Of a stretch of DNA of 55,856 bases, positions 17,892 to 26,597 are shown piece after piece (position 1 is the stretch's first letter; every line of letters starts with the position of its first letter). The stretch is from an uncultured Fibrobacter sp. (GTDB taxonomy: Bacteria > Fibrobacterota > Fibrobacteria > Fibrobacterales > Fibrobacteraceae): contig CAKUXP010000022.1 of assembly GCA_934700345.1 (NCBI GenBank), forward strand, positions 1 through 55,856, in the 5' to 3' direction. A model generated the notes under the pieces. That model was not told the DNA's origin and searched no databases. It saw nothing but the letters and a program-made list of their open reading frames with translations. Both the position numbers and the translations under genes were made by a program.

Positions 17892-19278
17892 TTTTTTGAA
17901 TCTTTTACCGATTGCTCTTCTTGCGCTTGGAGCCATGGTAAGCATTGCCGTGGAACCGTTTGTCGCAGACCGGAACAAGCAGAAAGTCTTGCCGTGGGTG
18001 GCGAGCGCGTTTCTTTTGCTTTCCGCCTGTTCCTTTGGCCTTGTCGCTCCGGGAGAATCCCTCTTTGGCCTTCTGACGATGGATTCTATGCGGATTGTTC
18101 TCGGCCTGGCGGTAATCCTTTGCGCATTTCTTGGAATTGGCGGCTTGCAGGTGACGCTTGCCCGGGAAAAGTTTCCGGCTGGCGAACCTTATGGGCTGAC
18201 GCTTCTCGCTTCCTCCGGAGCCTTGCTGATGGTCCAGGCTACGGATTTCCTATCCCTTTTTATCGGGATGGAACTTGCCGCCTATCCGGTCTATGGACTT
18301 GTCGGTTTGCGCCGCAAGGACAGAAAGGCAAACGAGGCAACGTTCAAGTATTTTGTAACGGGTGCCGTTTTTAGTGTGCTTTTCCTTTATGGGATGGCGT
18401 TGGTCTATGGCGCTACAGGGACAACGCATTTTGGCGGAAGTGCGCTTGCCGGTCGCGAAAGCCTGTATGCGGTGGGCGTATTCCTTTCGGTCTTTGCGCT
18501 TCTGTTCAAAGCGGGGGCGGCCCCCGTCCATTTCTGGGTGGCGGACGTCTATACCGGAGCTTCCGTTGCGGTAACGGGCTTTATGGCAGCTGTCGTCAAG
18601 GTCGGGGCGCTGGCTGCCCTGGGAACGCTGTGGATGCGGTTCGGTGCGGAAAAGTTCGCTCCGGTAATCATCGTCGTTGCGATTCTTTCAATGATTATCG
18701 GCGCATTTTCCGGCCTTGTCCAGAAATCGATTCGCCGGATCTTTGCCTTCTCTGCGGTGATGAATGCGGGCTTTATCGTTCTCGGACTTCTTTTCAAGGA
18801 TTTGAGCGTGATGTTCTATTTTCTCGTCACTTATGCTTTGGGTTCTGCGGGAGCGCTCGCTGCGATTTCGGCGTTTAGCGGAAAGGATGACAAGAATGAA
18901 ACGCTCGACGATATCTGCGGTCGCGGTCGTCGCTTCCCTCTAGAAGGCTTGGCTGCCGTAATCTGCCTTGCAAGTCTTGCGGGACTTCCGCCTCTTTCTG
19001 GATTTCTCGCCAAGTTTGTCCTCTTTACAGGTGTCGTCAAGACGGGGTGCATTGCGCTTGCGGCTTTTGGCTTTGTCCTTTCGATTGTCGCGATGTATTA
19101 CTATCTGCGAATCGCCGTTGCCATTTTTGCGCCGGCAAAGGACGAATGCGCTTGTAAATGCTCTTGCCCGCTTACGGCTTCTGATCGAATTTTGCTCCGC
19201 CTGGGAATTGTTCTCGCTTCGCTTTGCCTTGCGGGGCTTGCGCTCTTGCCGATTCTTTCGCCGGCGGTTGGTTTTTAA
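17881..19278 (+). CDS. nuoN: NADH-quinone oxidoreductase subunit N
   Basis: The third antiporter-like subunit (465 residues). Family blocks are LFIGMELAAYPVYGLVGL, AGAAPVHFWVADVYTGA and the KSIRRIFAFSAVMNAGF stretch. It overlaps nuoM by 11 bases and has a GTGGAGG site. A Cys-rich insertion (CACKCSCP) in a loop near residue 425 is unusual for this membrane protein. It is the last gene of the operon; an intrinsic terminator follows 16 bases later. Confidence 0.94.
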   Translation: MSASFLNLLPIALLALGAMVSIAVEPFVADRNKQKVLPWVASAFLLLSACSFGLVAPGESLFGLLTMDSMRIVLGLAVILCAFLGIGGLQVTLAREKFPAGEPYGLTLLASSGALLMVQATDFLSLFIGMELAAYPVYGLVGLRRKDRKANEATFKYFVTGAVFSVLFLYGMALVYGATGTTHFGGSALAGRESLYAVGVFLSVFALLFKAGAAPVHFWVADVYTGASVAVTGFMAAVVKVGALAALGTLWMRFGAEKFAPVIIVVAILSMIIGAFSGLVQKSIRRIFAFSAVMNAGFIVLGLLFKDLSVMFYFLVTYALGSAGALAAISAFSGKDDKNETLDDICGRGRRFPLEGLAAVICLASLAGLPPLSGFLAKFVLFTGVVKTGCIALAAFGFVLSIVAMYYYLRIAVAIFAPAKDECACKCSCPLTASDRILLRLGIVLASLCLAGLALLPILSPAVGF

Positions 19279-19293
19279 CTTGAAAAATCTGCG

Positions 19294-19326
19294 AAGACGG
19301 ACCGGGCCTAGGTTCGTCTTTTGTTT
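19294..19326 (+). terminator. Intrinsic terminator of the nuo operon
   Basis: AAGACGGACC (19294-19303) pairs with GGTTCGTCTT (19311-19320) with one G-T wobble across a seven-base loop, followed by a T-rich run. Confidence 0.85.
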
Positions 19327-19361
19327 ATATTTAGCAGAAATTTAATTTTAGACAGGCTCTT

Positions 19362-19853
19362 ATGGAAAAGGTTTTTCGCACAGGAATCGGGTTTGATGTC
19401 CACAAATTGGTGGAAGGCCGCAAGTGTATCATCGGCGGCGTCGATATCCCTTATGAAAAAGGACTTTTAGGGCATAGCGATGCCGATGTGCTGCTCCATG
19501 CGATTTCGGATGCGCTTCTCGGCGCAGCGGGTCTTGGCGACATCGGCACGTACTTCCCCGATACCGATTCCGCATTTCTCGGCGCGGACAGCCTGATGCT
19601 GCTCGCTCGGGTTCGCGAAGAAGTCGAAAAAGCCGGTTGCAGAATCGAAAATCTCGACAGCGTGGTCATTTGCGAACGTCCAAAAGTCAATCCGCATCGG
19701 GAACAGATGAAAGCGAACATCGCCCGCGTGCTGCAAATTCCGGTGGAGAATATCGGGGTCAAAGCAAGCACAAGCGAAAAGCTTGGGTTTACGGGTCGCG
19801 GGGAAGGCATCGCCGCCGAAGCCGTAGCGACGGTCAGTAAACTTTGCCGATAG
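19362..19853 (+). CDS. ispF: 2-C-methyl-D-erythritol 2,4-cyclodiphosphate synthase
   Basis: IspF makes the cyclic diphosphate of the non-mevalonate isoprenoid pathway in the cytosol as a trimer. The 163-residue protein has the zinc-binding GIGFDVHKL motif (Asp, His), the GLLGHSDADVLLHAISDALLGA block and the GVKASTSEKLGFTGRGEGIAA C-terminal signature. A TATATTT box at about 19326-19332 could be its -10 element. No other isoprenoid gene is adjacent. Confidence 0.96.
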   Translation: MEKVFRTGIGFDVHKLVEGRKCIIGGVDIPYEKGLLGHSDADVLLHAISDALLGAAGLGDIGTYFPDTDSAFLGADSLMLLARVREEVEKAGCRIENLDSVVICERPKVNPHREQMKANIARVLQIPVENIGVKASTSEKLGFTGRGEGIAAEAVATVSKLCR

Positions 19854-19869
19854 GGATTCTTGACTTGGT

Positions 19870-20615
19870 TTAGAAGTTGTCGTCGCGGTCGAACATGTGC
19901 GTGACGAACTGGACGACGAGTTCCCTGTAAGTTTCGTCTCCGAACATCGGTTTCTGCATGATGTCAATCGCTTCTTTTGAAAGTTTGCCTGTCTTTGCCA
20001 GTTCGGATCCTCCGGCAGCGTAGCGTTTTCTGAGCATGTTCAGTCGGCGTTCGCCTCCGCGGTGGTGCAAGGCTCGCATCTGCGGACAGACGATCGGGTC
20101 GTAGCCGTCTTTTCCCAGGATGATGTCGAATTGTTTTCGAATCGGTTCATAGACCACGTCGATGTCACACCAGGCACAGCTTGACAGCAGGATGATCCTT
20201 TGCCCGGGTTTCTGGTTTTGAAGCCCGTGCATCGGTTTGTTCATGCTGTCGGGATTGTCTAGCTTTTGGCCCATGTAGGGATGGACCATTCCTACGATTC
20301 TGTCCATCAGGACTTTCATCTGTCCGGGAACGCTGAAAAAAAAGCGGAAAACTTCAGATGACAATGTCTGCGGTTTCGAGCTTTTTTCGTGTTGCGGGAA
20401 CATCGTCGTCCTTGATGAAACAGCTTCCGTCCGGGCGTCCCCAGCAGGTGAGGCAGCCTCGTCAAGGCTTGATGTGGAGCCTGTCGATAAAGACATATTC
20501 CGCTTCGTAGTCGCCCGATTCGAGCATTCCGTCGACAAAAGCCTTGGTCGGAATCAGCGTTCCGCTTTTTTCATTTTTGGGACTTGCGACCATGATAAGA
20601 ATTTTTTTTTGCCAT
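19870..20615 (-). pseudogene. NAD(P)H-dependent FMN reductase / flavodoxin-like gene, inactivated
   Basis: The readable 3' part encodes a flavodoxin-fold reductase (FSVPGQMKVLMDRIVG, then SSCAWCD). Reading upstream recovers the missing N-terminus in other frames: ATG at 20615 with an AGGA site, then MAKK(ILIMVASPKNEKSGTL) after removing one A from the nine-A run at 20602-20610, IKP-stop-RGCLTCW, and IVI-stop-SFPLFF before a second frame change at the eight-A run 20335-20343. The first in-frame TGA (20462-20464) sits where relatives have Cys, the second (20354-20356) where they have Trp. Two homopolymer indels plus two stops indicate a dead gene. A selenocysteine reading could explain only one of the four defects. 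Confidence 0.75.
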
Positions 20616-20717
20616 GAGACGATTCCTGCGTTTTCGGACAAATTAGAAAAAAGGGGGAGGCTTTTGTTTTCGTTGGTTTCTTGTTTTCCTTTTTACATTT
20701 CTTTTACATTTTTTCCC

Positions 20718-20745
20718 TTTACAAATTTTTAAGATTTTCTATTCT
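20718..20745 (+). promoter_or_regulatory. Sigma70-type promoter for the Rpn-family gene
   Basis: TTTACA (20718-20723), a 16-base spacer and TATTCT (20740-20745). Transcription would start near 20752, followed by a leader of about 85 bases containing two hairpins. Confidence 0.5.
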
Positions 20746-20773
20746 CTGTCTGAACATGGGAGAATCTCCGTCC

Positions 20774-20801
20774 GCAGTCTCGAAAGACTGCTTTTCTTTT
20801 T
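20774..20801 (+). terminator. Terminator-like hairpin in the leader of the Rpn-family gene
   Basis: GCAGTCT (20774-20780) pairs perfectly with AGACTGC (20785-20791) around a CGAA loop, followed by TTTTCTTTTT. It lies between the promoter at 20718 and the gene at 20838, so it either attenuates the gene or ends a short RNA. A second small hairpin (GGAAC/GTTCC, 20805-20819) sits just before the ribosome binding site. Confidence 0.6.
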
Positions 20802-20837
20802 CCCGGAACCTTGTGTTCCAAAATTCGGAGGTCCATC

Positions 20838-21851
20838 ATGAATAGACAGCAATACGCAGAAATGCTCAGGCATATCAACCAGGTTCGAGTTGAAAGGGGC
20901 AATACGAACGCCTGTATCGCGGAATACATAAGGCGGTACAAGTATGTTTATGTCTATAACGATTCCATTTTCAAGAAAATTTTCGGAAATCCGAAAAATG
21001 AGAAAATATCCTGCGCGTTTCTCAATGCGGTTTTAAAACTGGATGGGCCGGATTGCATTACCAAGTTAAACTTTGTCGATCCGTCTGTTCCCGGGGGGCC
21101 GTTTGTCAAGACGATTACTTCGGATCTAGTCGCGAACGATCAGCGGGAAGACCGCATCGTTATCGAAGTGCAGCACAGGTATGATTCGACATTCAAGGAC
21201 AGGCTCGTTTTCTATGCGGCTCGCCATACTTCACAGAATCGGATGCCCGGAGATTCCTATTGTCTTCGCAATCTAAACTTTATTGCGTTGCAAATGTTCG
21301 ATACGTTTCCGGCTTCGCCCAAATATCGCCATACGGTTCAGCTCAAGAACCAGGACAACGAGGTCTTTTTTGAAAAGGAAACGCTTACGATTGTGGAGAT
21401 AGAAAAATTTTGCAAGGGTGCTTATGAATTTGACGATAGTCGTCTAGCCAGCTGGCTTCGTCTGATTGAAAATATTAACAACGAAAAAACGGTTGATTTG
21501 CCGGGGAATCCTTTTGTGGAAAGCTTGCAGAATTCCGCGAAGTTGTGTAATTTTAGCGAAGATTACCTTTTAACGGAGGCCAAGAATATGACGGACATCG
21601 ATTACGAAAAGTATATTGAACGCAAGGAAGCTCGTGCGGAAGGTTTGGCGGAAGGTTTGGCCGAGGGTCGCGCCGAGGGTCGTGCCGAGGGTCGTGCCGA
21701 GGGTCGCGCGGAGGGTCGTGTCGAGGGTCGTGTCGAGGGTCGCGCGGAAGCGAAAAAAGAACTGGCGAAAAATTTGAAGACAATGGGAATGGCTGTTTCC
21801 GTAATTGCCGAGGCTACCGGTCTTTCTGAAGAAATGGTTGTTCAGCTATAA
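20838..21851 (+). CDS. Rpn/PDDEXK-family nuclease or transposase-like protein
   Basis: A 337-residue protein of the PD-(D/E)XK nuclease family transposase / Rpn recombination-promoting group. Diagnostic features are YVYVYNDSIFKKIFG near the N-terminus, EDRIVIEVQHRYDSTFKDRLVFYAAR (catalytic Glu-x-Gln and following block, quoted here in part as RIVIEVQ) and the low-complexity AEGR repeat region before a C-terminal helix-turn-helix-like end (VSVIAEATGLSEEMV). The ATG at 20838 has GGAGG eight bases upstream; the earlier in-frame start at 20811 has none. Related proteins promote recA-independent recombination and are found in many copies per genome. It is convergent with the LysR gene, which ends five bases away. 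Confidence 0.85.
   Translation: MNRQQYAEMLRHINQVRVERGNTNACIAEYIRRYKYVYVYNDSIFKKIFGNPKNEKISCAFLNAVLKLDGPDCITKLNFVDPSVPGGPFVKTITSDLVANDQREDRIVIEVQHRYDSTFKDRLVFYAARHTSQNRMPGDSYCLRNLNFIALQMFDTFPASPKYRHTVQLKNQDNEVFFEKETLTIVEIEKFCKGAYEFDDSRLASWLRLIENINNEKTVDLPGNPFVESLQNSAKLCNFSEDYLLTEAKNMTDIDYEKYIERKEARAEGLAEGLAEGRAEGRAEGRAEGRAEGRVEGRVEGRAEAKKELAKNLKTMGMAVSVIAEATGLSEEMVVQL
21636..21743 (+). repeat. Nine tandem 12-bp repeats encoding (A/V)EG(R/L)
   Basis: Units of the form G[CT][CG]GA[AG]GGT[CT][TG][GCT] run without interruption inside the Rpn-family gene, starting GCGGAAGGTTTG and ending GTCGAGGGTCGC. The unit is a multiple of three, so copy-number change would alter linker length without a frameshift. 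Such AEG[RK] linkers are common in this protein family. Confidence 0.9.
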
Positions 21852-21855
21852 CCGC

Positions 21856-22776
21856 TTACTTTTCTACGTCCAGGTACTTTTTTAGTTCCTGGATGTAGTA
21901 TTCGCCAAGAGTACTTAGGAACGTGTTTTTTTTCGTGATGTAGCCGATTTCCATGATTTCCTTGCTTGTTGAGGAATCGCGGAACGGAATGGCGACATAA
22001 TCGCTGCCGTTTAATTCTTCGCAGATGATACCCGAACATAGGGTATAACCGTTTAGCCCAACCATAAGGTTTAACATCGTTGCCCGGTCGTTTGCCTTGA
22101 TAGTGCGCGAATATTTCTTGGTACTTAAAATTTCTTCGGCATAGTATTCGGCGCTGCTGTCGCCTTGGTCAAAGGAGAGACATGGATAGGGGGCGAGTTC
22201 GTCGAACGTGATGAATTTTTTCTTGGAAAGAGGGTGATCCTTCCATAGATAGACATAAGCTTTGCAGTCGATGAGCTTGTGAAATTCGCACCCCTTCGTG
22301 TCAAGAAATTCCGATAGGACTTTGCGATTGAAATCGCTTAAATAGAGAATGCCGATTTCACTTTTTAAATTGCTTACGTCATAGACGACTTCGTGCGTTT
22401 TTGTCTCGCTGATTTCGAAATCGTATTCGTCGGATTGAAATTTCTTGACCATCTCCACGAAACTCTTGACCGCGAACGAATAGTGTTGCGTCGAAACGGA
22501 AAATTTCTTGCGGCGCTTGCCGTTTTTGCCGTACAGGCCGAGCAGGGATTCGTAATGCCGGTAAAGGTCTTTTGCGTACGCAATGAATTCTTCCCCTTCG
22601 CGAGTGAGCGAAACGCCGCGGCTTGTCCGGTTGAAAATGTTGATGCCGATTTCATCTTCTAGTTCGTGAATGGAAGCGGTAAGGGACGGCTGGGAGATGT
22701 AGAGCTTTTCGGCGGCTTTGTTGAAGGACTGGCTTTCGGCAATTCCGATGGCGTAGCGCAGTTGTTGGAGCGTCAT
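21856..22776 (-). CDS. LysR-family transcriptional regulator
   Basis: A 306-residue regulator with the N-terminal winged helix-turn-helix (LRYAIGIAESQSFNKAAEKL...ISQPSLTASIHELE, residues 5-45) and a periplasmic-binding-like effector domain. Its ATG overlaps the stop codon of the Nudix gene upstream (ATGA), so the two are translated from one message. LysR regulators usually control a divergent gene; here the nearest divergent gene is the serine hydrolase at 23360, across the shared 44-base intergenic region upstream of the Nudix gene. The effector is unknown. Confidence 0.92.
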   Translation of the reverse strand: MTLQQLRYAIGIAESQSFNKAAEKLYISQPSLTASIHELEDEIGINIFNRTSRGVSLTREGEEFIAYAKDLYRHYESLLGLYGKNGKRRKKFSVSTQHYSFAVKSFVEMVKKFQSDEYDFEISETKTHEVVYDVSNLKSEIGILYLSDFNRKVLSEFLDTKGCEFHKLIDCKAYVYLWKDHPLSKKKFITFDELAPYPCLSFDQGDSSAEYYAEEILSTKKYSRTIKANDRATMLNLMVGLNGYTLCSGIICEELNGSDYVAIPFRDSSTSKEIMEIGYITKKNTFLSTLGEYYIQELKKYLDVEK

Positions 22777-23315
22777 GCTTCTGCCCCCTGTTTCAGCAGG
22801 TATTCGAAATCCTTGGGATGGTTGACAAATTTTTCGGGATTTTTTTGAAGCGACGATTCCAGTTCTCGCGGGGAAAGGAAGCGGAATCCATCGACTTCGT
22901 GTGGCTGCGGCACGAGCTTTAGTTTTTCGTCTTCGGAAATGGAACCCCGGTAAACGTCATAGAATTCATTATCCAGATAAGTCCCTGAGTTGAGAACGCT
23001 GGAATGCCTGGATTCAAAGAGATACGTTAAGTCTTCGGAACGCTTTTCGAGCCCGAGTTCTTCGCGGATTTCGCGAATGGCGGATTCGAGACTGGAATCC
23101 CCGGCGGAAATATGTCCGGCGCAACTGGTGTCATAGAGACCCGGATTGTTTTCCTTGTCGCGGGCGCGGAGCTGGAAAAGGACCTTTCCGTTTGCGTCGA
23201 AAAGCCAGATATGTACGGTTCTATGCCAAAGACCTAGGCGGTGGACTTCGCTTCGCGTTCGGGACGCACCGGTTTTTTGTCCGAGTTCGTCTAAAATATC
23301 GATCCGTTCTTCCAT
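22773..23315 (-). CDS. Nudix hydrolase, isopentenyl-diphosphate isomerase-like
   Basis: A 180-residue Nudix protein of the Idi/YfcD-like type. The N-terminal part (LDELGQKTGASRTRSEVHRLGLWHR, seen in residues 6-31) and the text VHIWLFDANGKVLFQLR are typical of that subgroup. The Nudix helix is GHISAGD...REIREELGL (about residues 66-88), with Asp in place of the first conserved Glu of GX5EX7REUXEEXGU, so metal binding may still work. Substrate is unknown. It is the first gene of a two-gene unit with the LysR regulator. Confidence 0.88.
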   Translation of the reverse strand: MEERIDILDELGQKTGASRTRSEVHRLGLWHRTVHIWLFDANGKVLFQLRARDKENNPGLYDTSCAGHISAGDSSLESAIREIREELGLEKRSEDLTYLFESRHSSVLNSGTYLDNEFYDVYRGSISEDEKLKLVPQPHEVDGFRFLSPRELESSLQKNPEKFVNHPKDFEYLLKQGAEA

Positions 23316-23359
23316 GAATTTCTCCAGAAGTTTTCTAGCGGAAAATCTATCTTTTTATC

Positions 23360-24409
23360 ATGGACGAAAATTTTGAAAAATCGCTGAACGGCCTGTTTGA
23401 AAAGGCGATTGCCGAAAAGGTCTTTTCCAAGGCGGTTGTCGGATTTGTCTCTCTCGACGGATTCGAAGTTCGCGCATTTAACACGCCGGAAAATTCCCTG
23501 TTCGATATCGCTTCGGTAACAAAGGTTTGCCCGACTTCAACGCTTGCGCTAAAACGCATTCTGGATGGCTGTTTGGATTTGGACGAACCTGTGCTGGATT
23601 TCATTCCCGAATTGCGTACAAATTATCGTGAACACGTTCTCGTTCGGCATTTGCTTACGCACAGCCTGGATTATCGCGTGCCGATGAGCAGCCTCAAGGA
23701 CTTGCCTCCGGAAAAAATCCTGGATTCCCTCTTTTCGTATCATTTCGACCGTTTTCCCGGAACGGTCTTTAACTACGGAAATCCGGCGAGCATTCTCTTG
23801 GGAATCGTTCTTATGCGGCTTTCGGGGAAGTCGCTTTCGGAAATGGCGGAAGAGGAATTATTTGCACCGTTGGGCATGACGCGTTCCGGCTGGGATCCGC
23901 TGCGGAAGTTTCCTAAAGAAGAAATCGTGGCGACAGAAGATGATGCTTGGCGCGGTCGGGTTATTCAGGGGGAGATTCATGATGAAAGCGCTTTCAAGCT
24001 TCGCCGGTTTTTTCCGGTGGGAAGTGCAGGCATGTTCTCGACCGTACCGGATCTTTTAAAATTCGTACAGATGCTCCTTGGCGACGGAACGTTCAACGGA
24101 CGGCGAATCTTGCCGGAAGGCATCTTGAATCTGGTTTCGACGAATGCGCTAGAAGGCCGTGTGCGCGGAGCCTGTACCGCTTTGGGTTTTGAACTCGATG
24201 CGGAAAAGTTTATGGGGAATGTCCACCATTCCCGGATGTTCGGGAAAACGGGCTTTACCGGGGCAAGCATTGTCGCCGATGCGGTAGCGAAGCGGGCCGT
24301 TGTACTGCTTTCGGATTTCACCTATCCGCACAGGGAAGCTTCTGCGGAGAGAATCAATGCGTTTCGGTCTAGGCTTTCGGAATTGATGTTCGGTTTGCAG
24401 AACCGCTAG
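23360..24409 (+). CDS. Serine hydrolase of the class C beta-lactamase family
   Basis: A 349-residue protein with the three active-site elements of penicillin-binding-protein-like hydrolases: Ser52-x-x-Lys55 (SVTK), Tyr139-Gly-Asn141 (YGN) and FGKTGF near the C-terminus. It lacks an obvious signal peptide, so it is probably cytoplasmic and more likely an esterase or peptidase than a true beta-lactamase. No ribosome binding site precedes the ATG, but a CTATCTTT box (23347-23354) ends six bases before it, which suggests a leaderless transcript. Confidence 0.88.
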   Translation: MDENFEKSLNGLFEKAIAEKVFSKAVVGFVSLDGFEVRAFNTPENSLFDIASVTKVCPTSTLALKRILDGCLDLDEPVLDFIPELRTNYREHVLVRHLLTHSLDYRVPMSSLKDLPPEKILDSLFSYHFDRFPGTVFNYGNPASILLGIVLMRLSGKSLSEMAEEELFAPLGMTRSGWDPLRKFPKEEIVATEDDAWRGRVIQGEIHDESAFKLRRFFPVGSAGMFSTVPDLLKFVQMLLGDGTFNGRRILPEGILNLVSTNALEGRVRGACTALGFELDAEKFMGNVHHSRMFGKTGFTGASIVADAVAKRAVVLLSDFTYPHREASAERINAFRSRLSELMFGLQNR

Positions 24410-24482
24410 TTTTTTTTGTGAATTTTCTAGATTATTTTGTGTGAAAGCAATTCCGCTTTCGCATTTAACAGAAGGATATCGA

Positions 24483-25022
24483 ATGAAATTGTTTGGGTTG
24501 GTTATGGGGGCTTTGCTGTGCGCAACGCTTGCAAATGCCGAAAATTCTCGCACAGGATTTTTTTTAAGTGCGGGAGCTGGGACGGATGGAGGAAAGGTCT
24601 CGGCCTATGGGGATAACGGTTATCGGATTCGGGGCTTTCAGGATGCCGTCCTGAACGGGAAAATCGGCTATTCGCCGTTTTCGAACTTGACCGTCTATGG
24701 AATCGGGTCGCTTGCCGCCTATGTAACGACGGAAGATGACGATGCCCATTCTCGGCTGTACCTGGGTGGTGGAGCTTCTTTTTGGCTGCCAAGAGACTTT
24801 TTTGTCTCCGGGTCGGTGGGAACGGTAAGATTTCGTGCGGATGAAAAGTCGCTGGAAAACGATTTCGGATTCGGATTTCGGCTCTCGGCGGGAAAGGATT
24901 GGCGAATCTTCCCTTGGGGCGCTTTGGGAATTGAAGCCTTTTACGAACATGCCGAAGTCGATGGCGGCGATGAGTGGAATGGAAATTTTTTCGGCGTACT
25001 GTTTAACGTCAGCTACCGATAG
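24483..25022 (+). CDS. Small outer-membrane beta-barrel protein
   Basis: A 179-residue protein with a signal peptide (LFGLVMGALLCATLANA, cleaved near residue 19) followed by alternating hydrophobic/polar strands with many Gly and aromatic residues, ending in the typical outer-membrane C-terminus FNVSYR. The ATG at 24483 follows a GAAGGA site; an in-frame start 42 bases upstream would place the signal peptide internally. Probably an eight-stranded barrel; function unknown. Confidence 0.75.
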   Translation: MKLFGLVMGALLCATLANAENSRTGFFLSAGAGTDGGKVSAYGDNGYRIRGFQDAVLNGKIGYSPFSNLTVYGIGSLAAYVTTEDDDAHSRLYLGGGASFWLPRDFFVSGSVGTVRFRADEKSLENDFGFGFRLSAGKDWRIFPWGALGIEAFYEHAEVDGGDEWNGNFFGVLFNVSYR

Positions 25023-25039
25023 GGCGCATTCGCTTTGAC

Positions 25040-25076
25040 AAAAAAAAGAATCCTCGGCGTTCCGCCGGGGATTCTT
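25040..25076 (-). terminator. Intrinsic terminator of the trpB2 gene
   Basis: A 14-bp stem (25046-25059 with 25063-25076, one G-T wobble, three-base loop) followed on the minus strand by eight T (complement of 25040-25047). It lies between two convergent genes. Confidence 0.9.
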
Positions 25077-25092
25077 CGTTTAAAGGTCCGGT

Positions 25093-26478
25093 TTACATCA
25101 GGTTTCCGGGAAAGTGCGGAATCAAATCGATGCTTTTCTTGAGGTCCGCATCGGTCGGGATATAGTCCGACATGGTTCCGTTGTTGTAAGCCTCGTAAGC
25201 CTTCAGGTCGAAGTAGCCTGTGCCTGTCAGGCCGAAGACGATTGTTTTCGATTCCCCGGTTTCCTTGCACTTCACCGCTTCTTCGATAGCCGCGCAGATG
25301 GCATGGCTCGATTCCGGAGCGGGAAGGATGCCTTCGACTCGGGCAAAGTATTCCGCGGCCTTGAAAACGTTTGTCTGTTCTACGGCGCGCGCTTCGATCA
25401 GCTTGTCGTGATAGGCTTGCGAAAGGATGGAACTCATTCCGTGATAGCGGAGACCGCCGGCGTGGTTTGCGGACGGGATGAATTCCGAACCGAGTGTGTA
25501 CATCTTGGCTAGCGGACAGACATGCCCCGTGTCGCAGAAATCGTAGGCATAGACGCCGCGTGTAAAGCTCGGGCAGGAAGCCGGCTCCACAGCGATAATC
25601 CGGTAATCCTTTTCTCCGCGGATCTTTTCGCCGAGGAACGGGGAAATCAGTCCGCCCAGGTTGGAGCCGCCTCCGGCGCATCCGATGATCATGTCCGGGA
25701 TGACATCGTACTTGTCGAGAGCCGCTTTCGCTTCGAGGCCGATGACCGTCTGGTGCAAAAGAACCTGGCTCAGCACGGAACCCAGCTCGTAGCGGTAACC
25801 TTCGGTATGTGTCGCGACTTCTACGGCTTCGGAAATGGCGCAACCGAGACTTCCCGTCGTCCCCGGAAATTCGGCGTTGATCTTCTTGCCGACCTCGGTC
25901 GTCATCGACGGTGACGGTGTAACGCTCGCACCGTATGTGCGCATGACTTCGCGGCGGAAAGGCTTCTGCTCGTAGGAACATTTCACCATATAGACTTTGC
26001 AGTCTAGTCCAAAGTAGGCGCAAGCCATCGAAAGGGCTGTTCCCCATTGGCCGGCTCCGGTTTCCGTCGTCACGCCTTTCAGTCCTTGCTTCTTGGCGTA
26101 GTAGGCCTGGGCGATCGCCGAGTTGAGCTTGTGGCTTCCGCTCGTGTTGTTGCCTTCGAACTTGTAGTAGATCTTTGCCGGAGTGCCGAGCTTCTTTTCG
26201 AGGCAGTAAGCGCGCACGAGAGGCGACGGACGGTACATCTTGTAGAAGTTGCGTACTTCTTCGGGAATGGGAATCCACGGGTCGGTATCGTTGAGTTCCT
26301 GCCTGGCTAATTCCGTGCAGAAAATCGGGGTGAGCTCGTCGAGCGTGAGCGGTTTGAGCGTCCCCGGATGAAGCAGCGGAGCTGGCTTGTTCTTCATGTC
26401 GGCGCGAACGTTGTACCATGCGTTCGGAATCTCGTTTTCCGAGAGATAAATCTTGTAGGGAATTTCTTTTTCGCTCAT
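25093..26478 (-). CDS. trpB: TrpB2-type tryptophan synthase beta chain
   Basis: A 461-residue PLP enzyme of the TrpB2 subgroup, longer at the N-terminus than TrpB1 (about 400). The PLP lysine is Lys117 in SGSHKLNSA, the catalytic-loop block TETGAGQWGTALSMA follows, and the phosphate-binding loop is GCAGGGSNLGG. It makes tryptophan from indole and serine. TrpB2 enzymes often stand alone without trpA, as here, and are thought to salvage indole or to pair with an alternative alpha subunit. The ATG has AGGAG nine bases upstream. Confidence 0.93.
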   Translation of the reverse strand: MSEKEIPYKIYLSENEIPNAWYNVRADMKNKPAPLLHPGTLKPLTLDELTPIFCTELARQELNDTDPWIPIPEEVRNFYKMYRPSPLVRAYCLEKKLGTPAKIYYKFEGNNTSGSHKLNSAIAQAYYAKKQGLKGVTTETGAGQWGTALSMACAYFGLDCKVYMVKCSYEQKPFRREVMRTYGASVTPSPSMTTEVGKKINAEFPGTTGSLGCAISEAVEVATHTEGYRYELGSVLSQVLLHQTVIGLEAKAALDKYDVIPDMIIGCAGGGSNLGGLISPFLGEKIRGEKDYRIIAVEPASCPSFTRGVYAYDFCDTGHVCPLAKMYTLGSEFIPSANHAGGLRYHGMSSILSQAYHDKLIEARAVEQTNVFKAAEYFARVEGILPAPESSHAICAAIEEAVKCKETGESKTIVFGLTGTGYFDLKAYEAYNNGTMSDYIPTDADLKKSIDLIPHFPGNLM

Positions 26479-26597
26479 AGCGATCTCCTAAATGTTTCGT
26501 GTGCAAACATAAATAATTTTTGGGTGGCGATAAGAAGCGTTCCTTGCTTTGCGGAAACGTTTTTTGAATGAACGCGCAGGTTCCGGCTTGTAAAAGA

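Noticed and set aside
20462..20464. Selenocysteine codon in the flavin reductase
   Set aside because: It would explain only one of two TGA codons and neither frameshift, so gene death is simpler.
21636..21743. Tandem 12-bp repeats as a possible CRISPR-like array
   Set aside because: There are no spacers, the unit is coding and in frame, and AEGR linkers are common in Rpn-family proteins.
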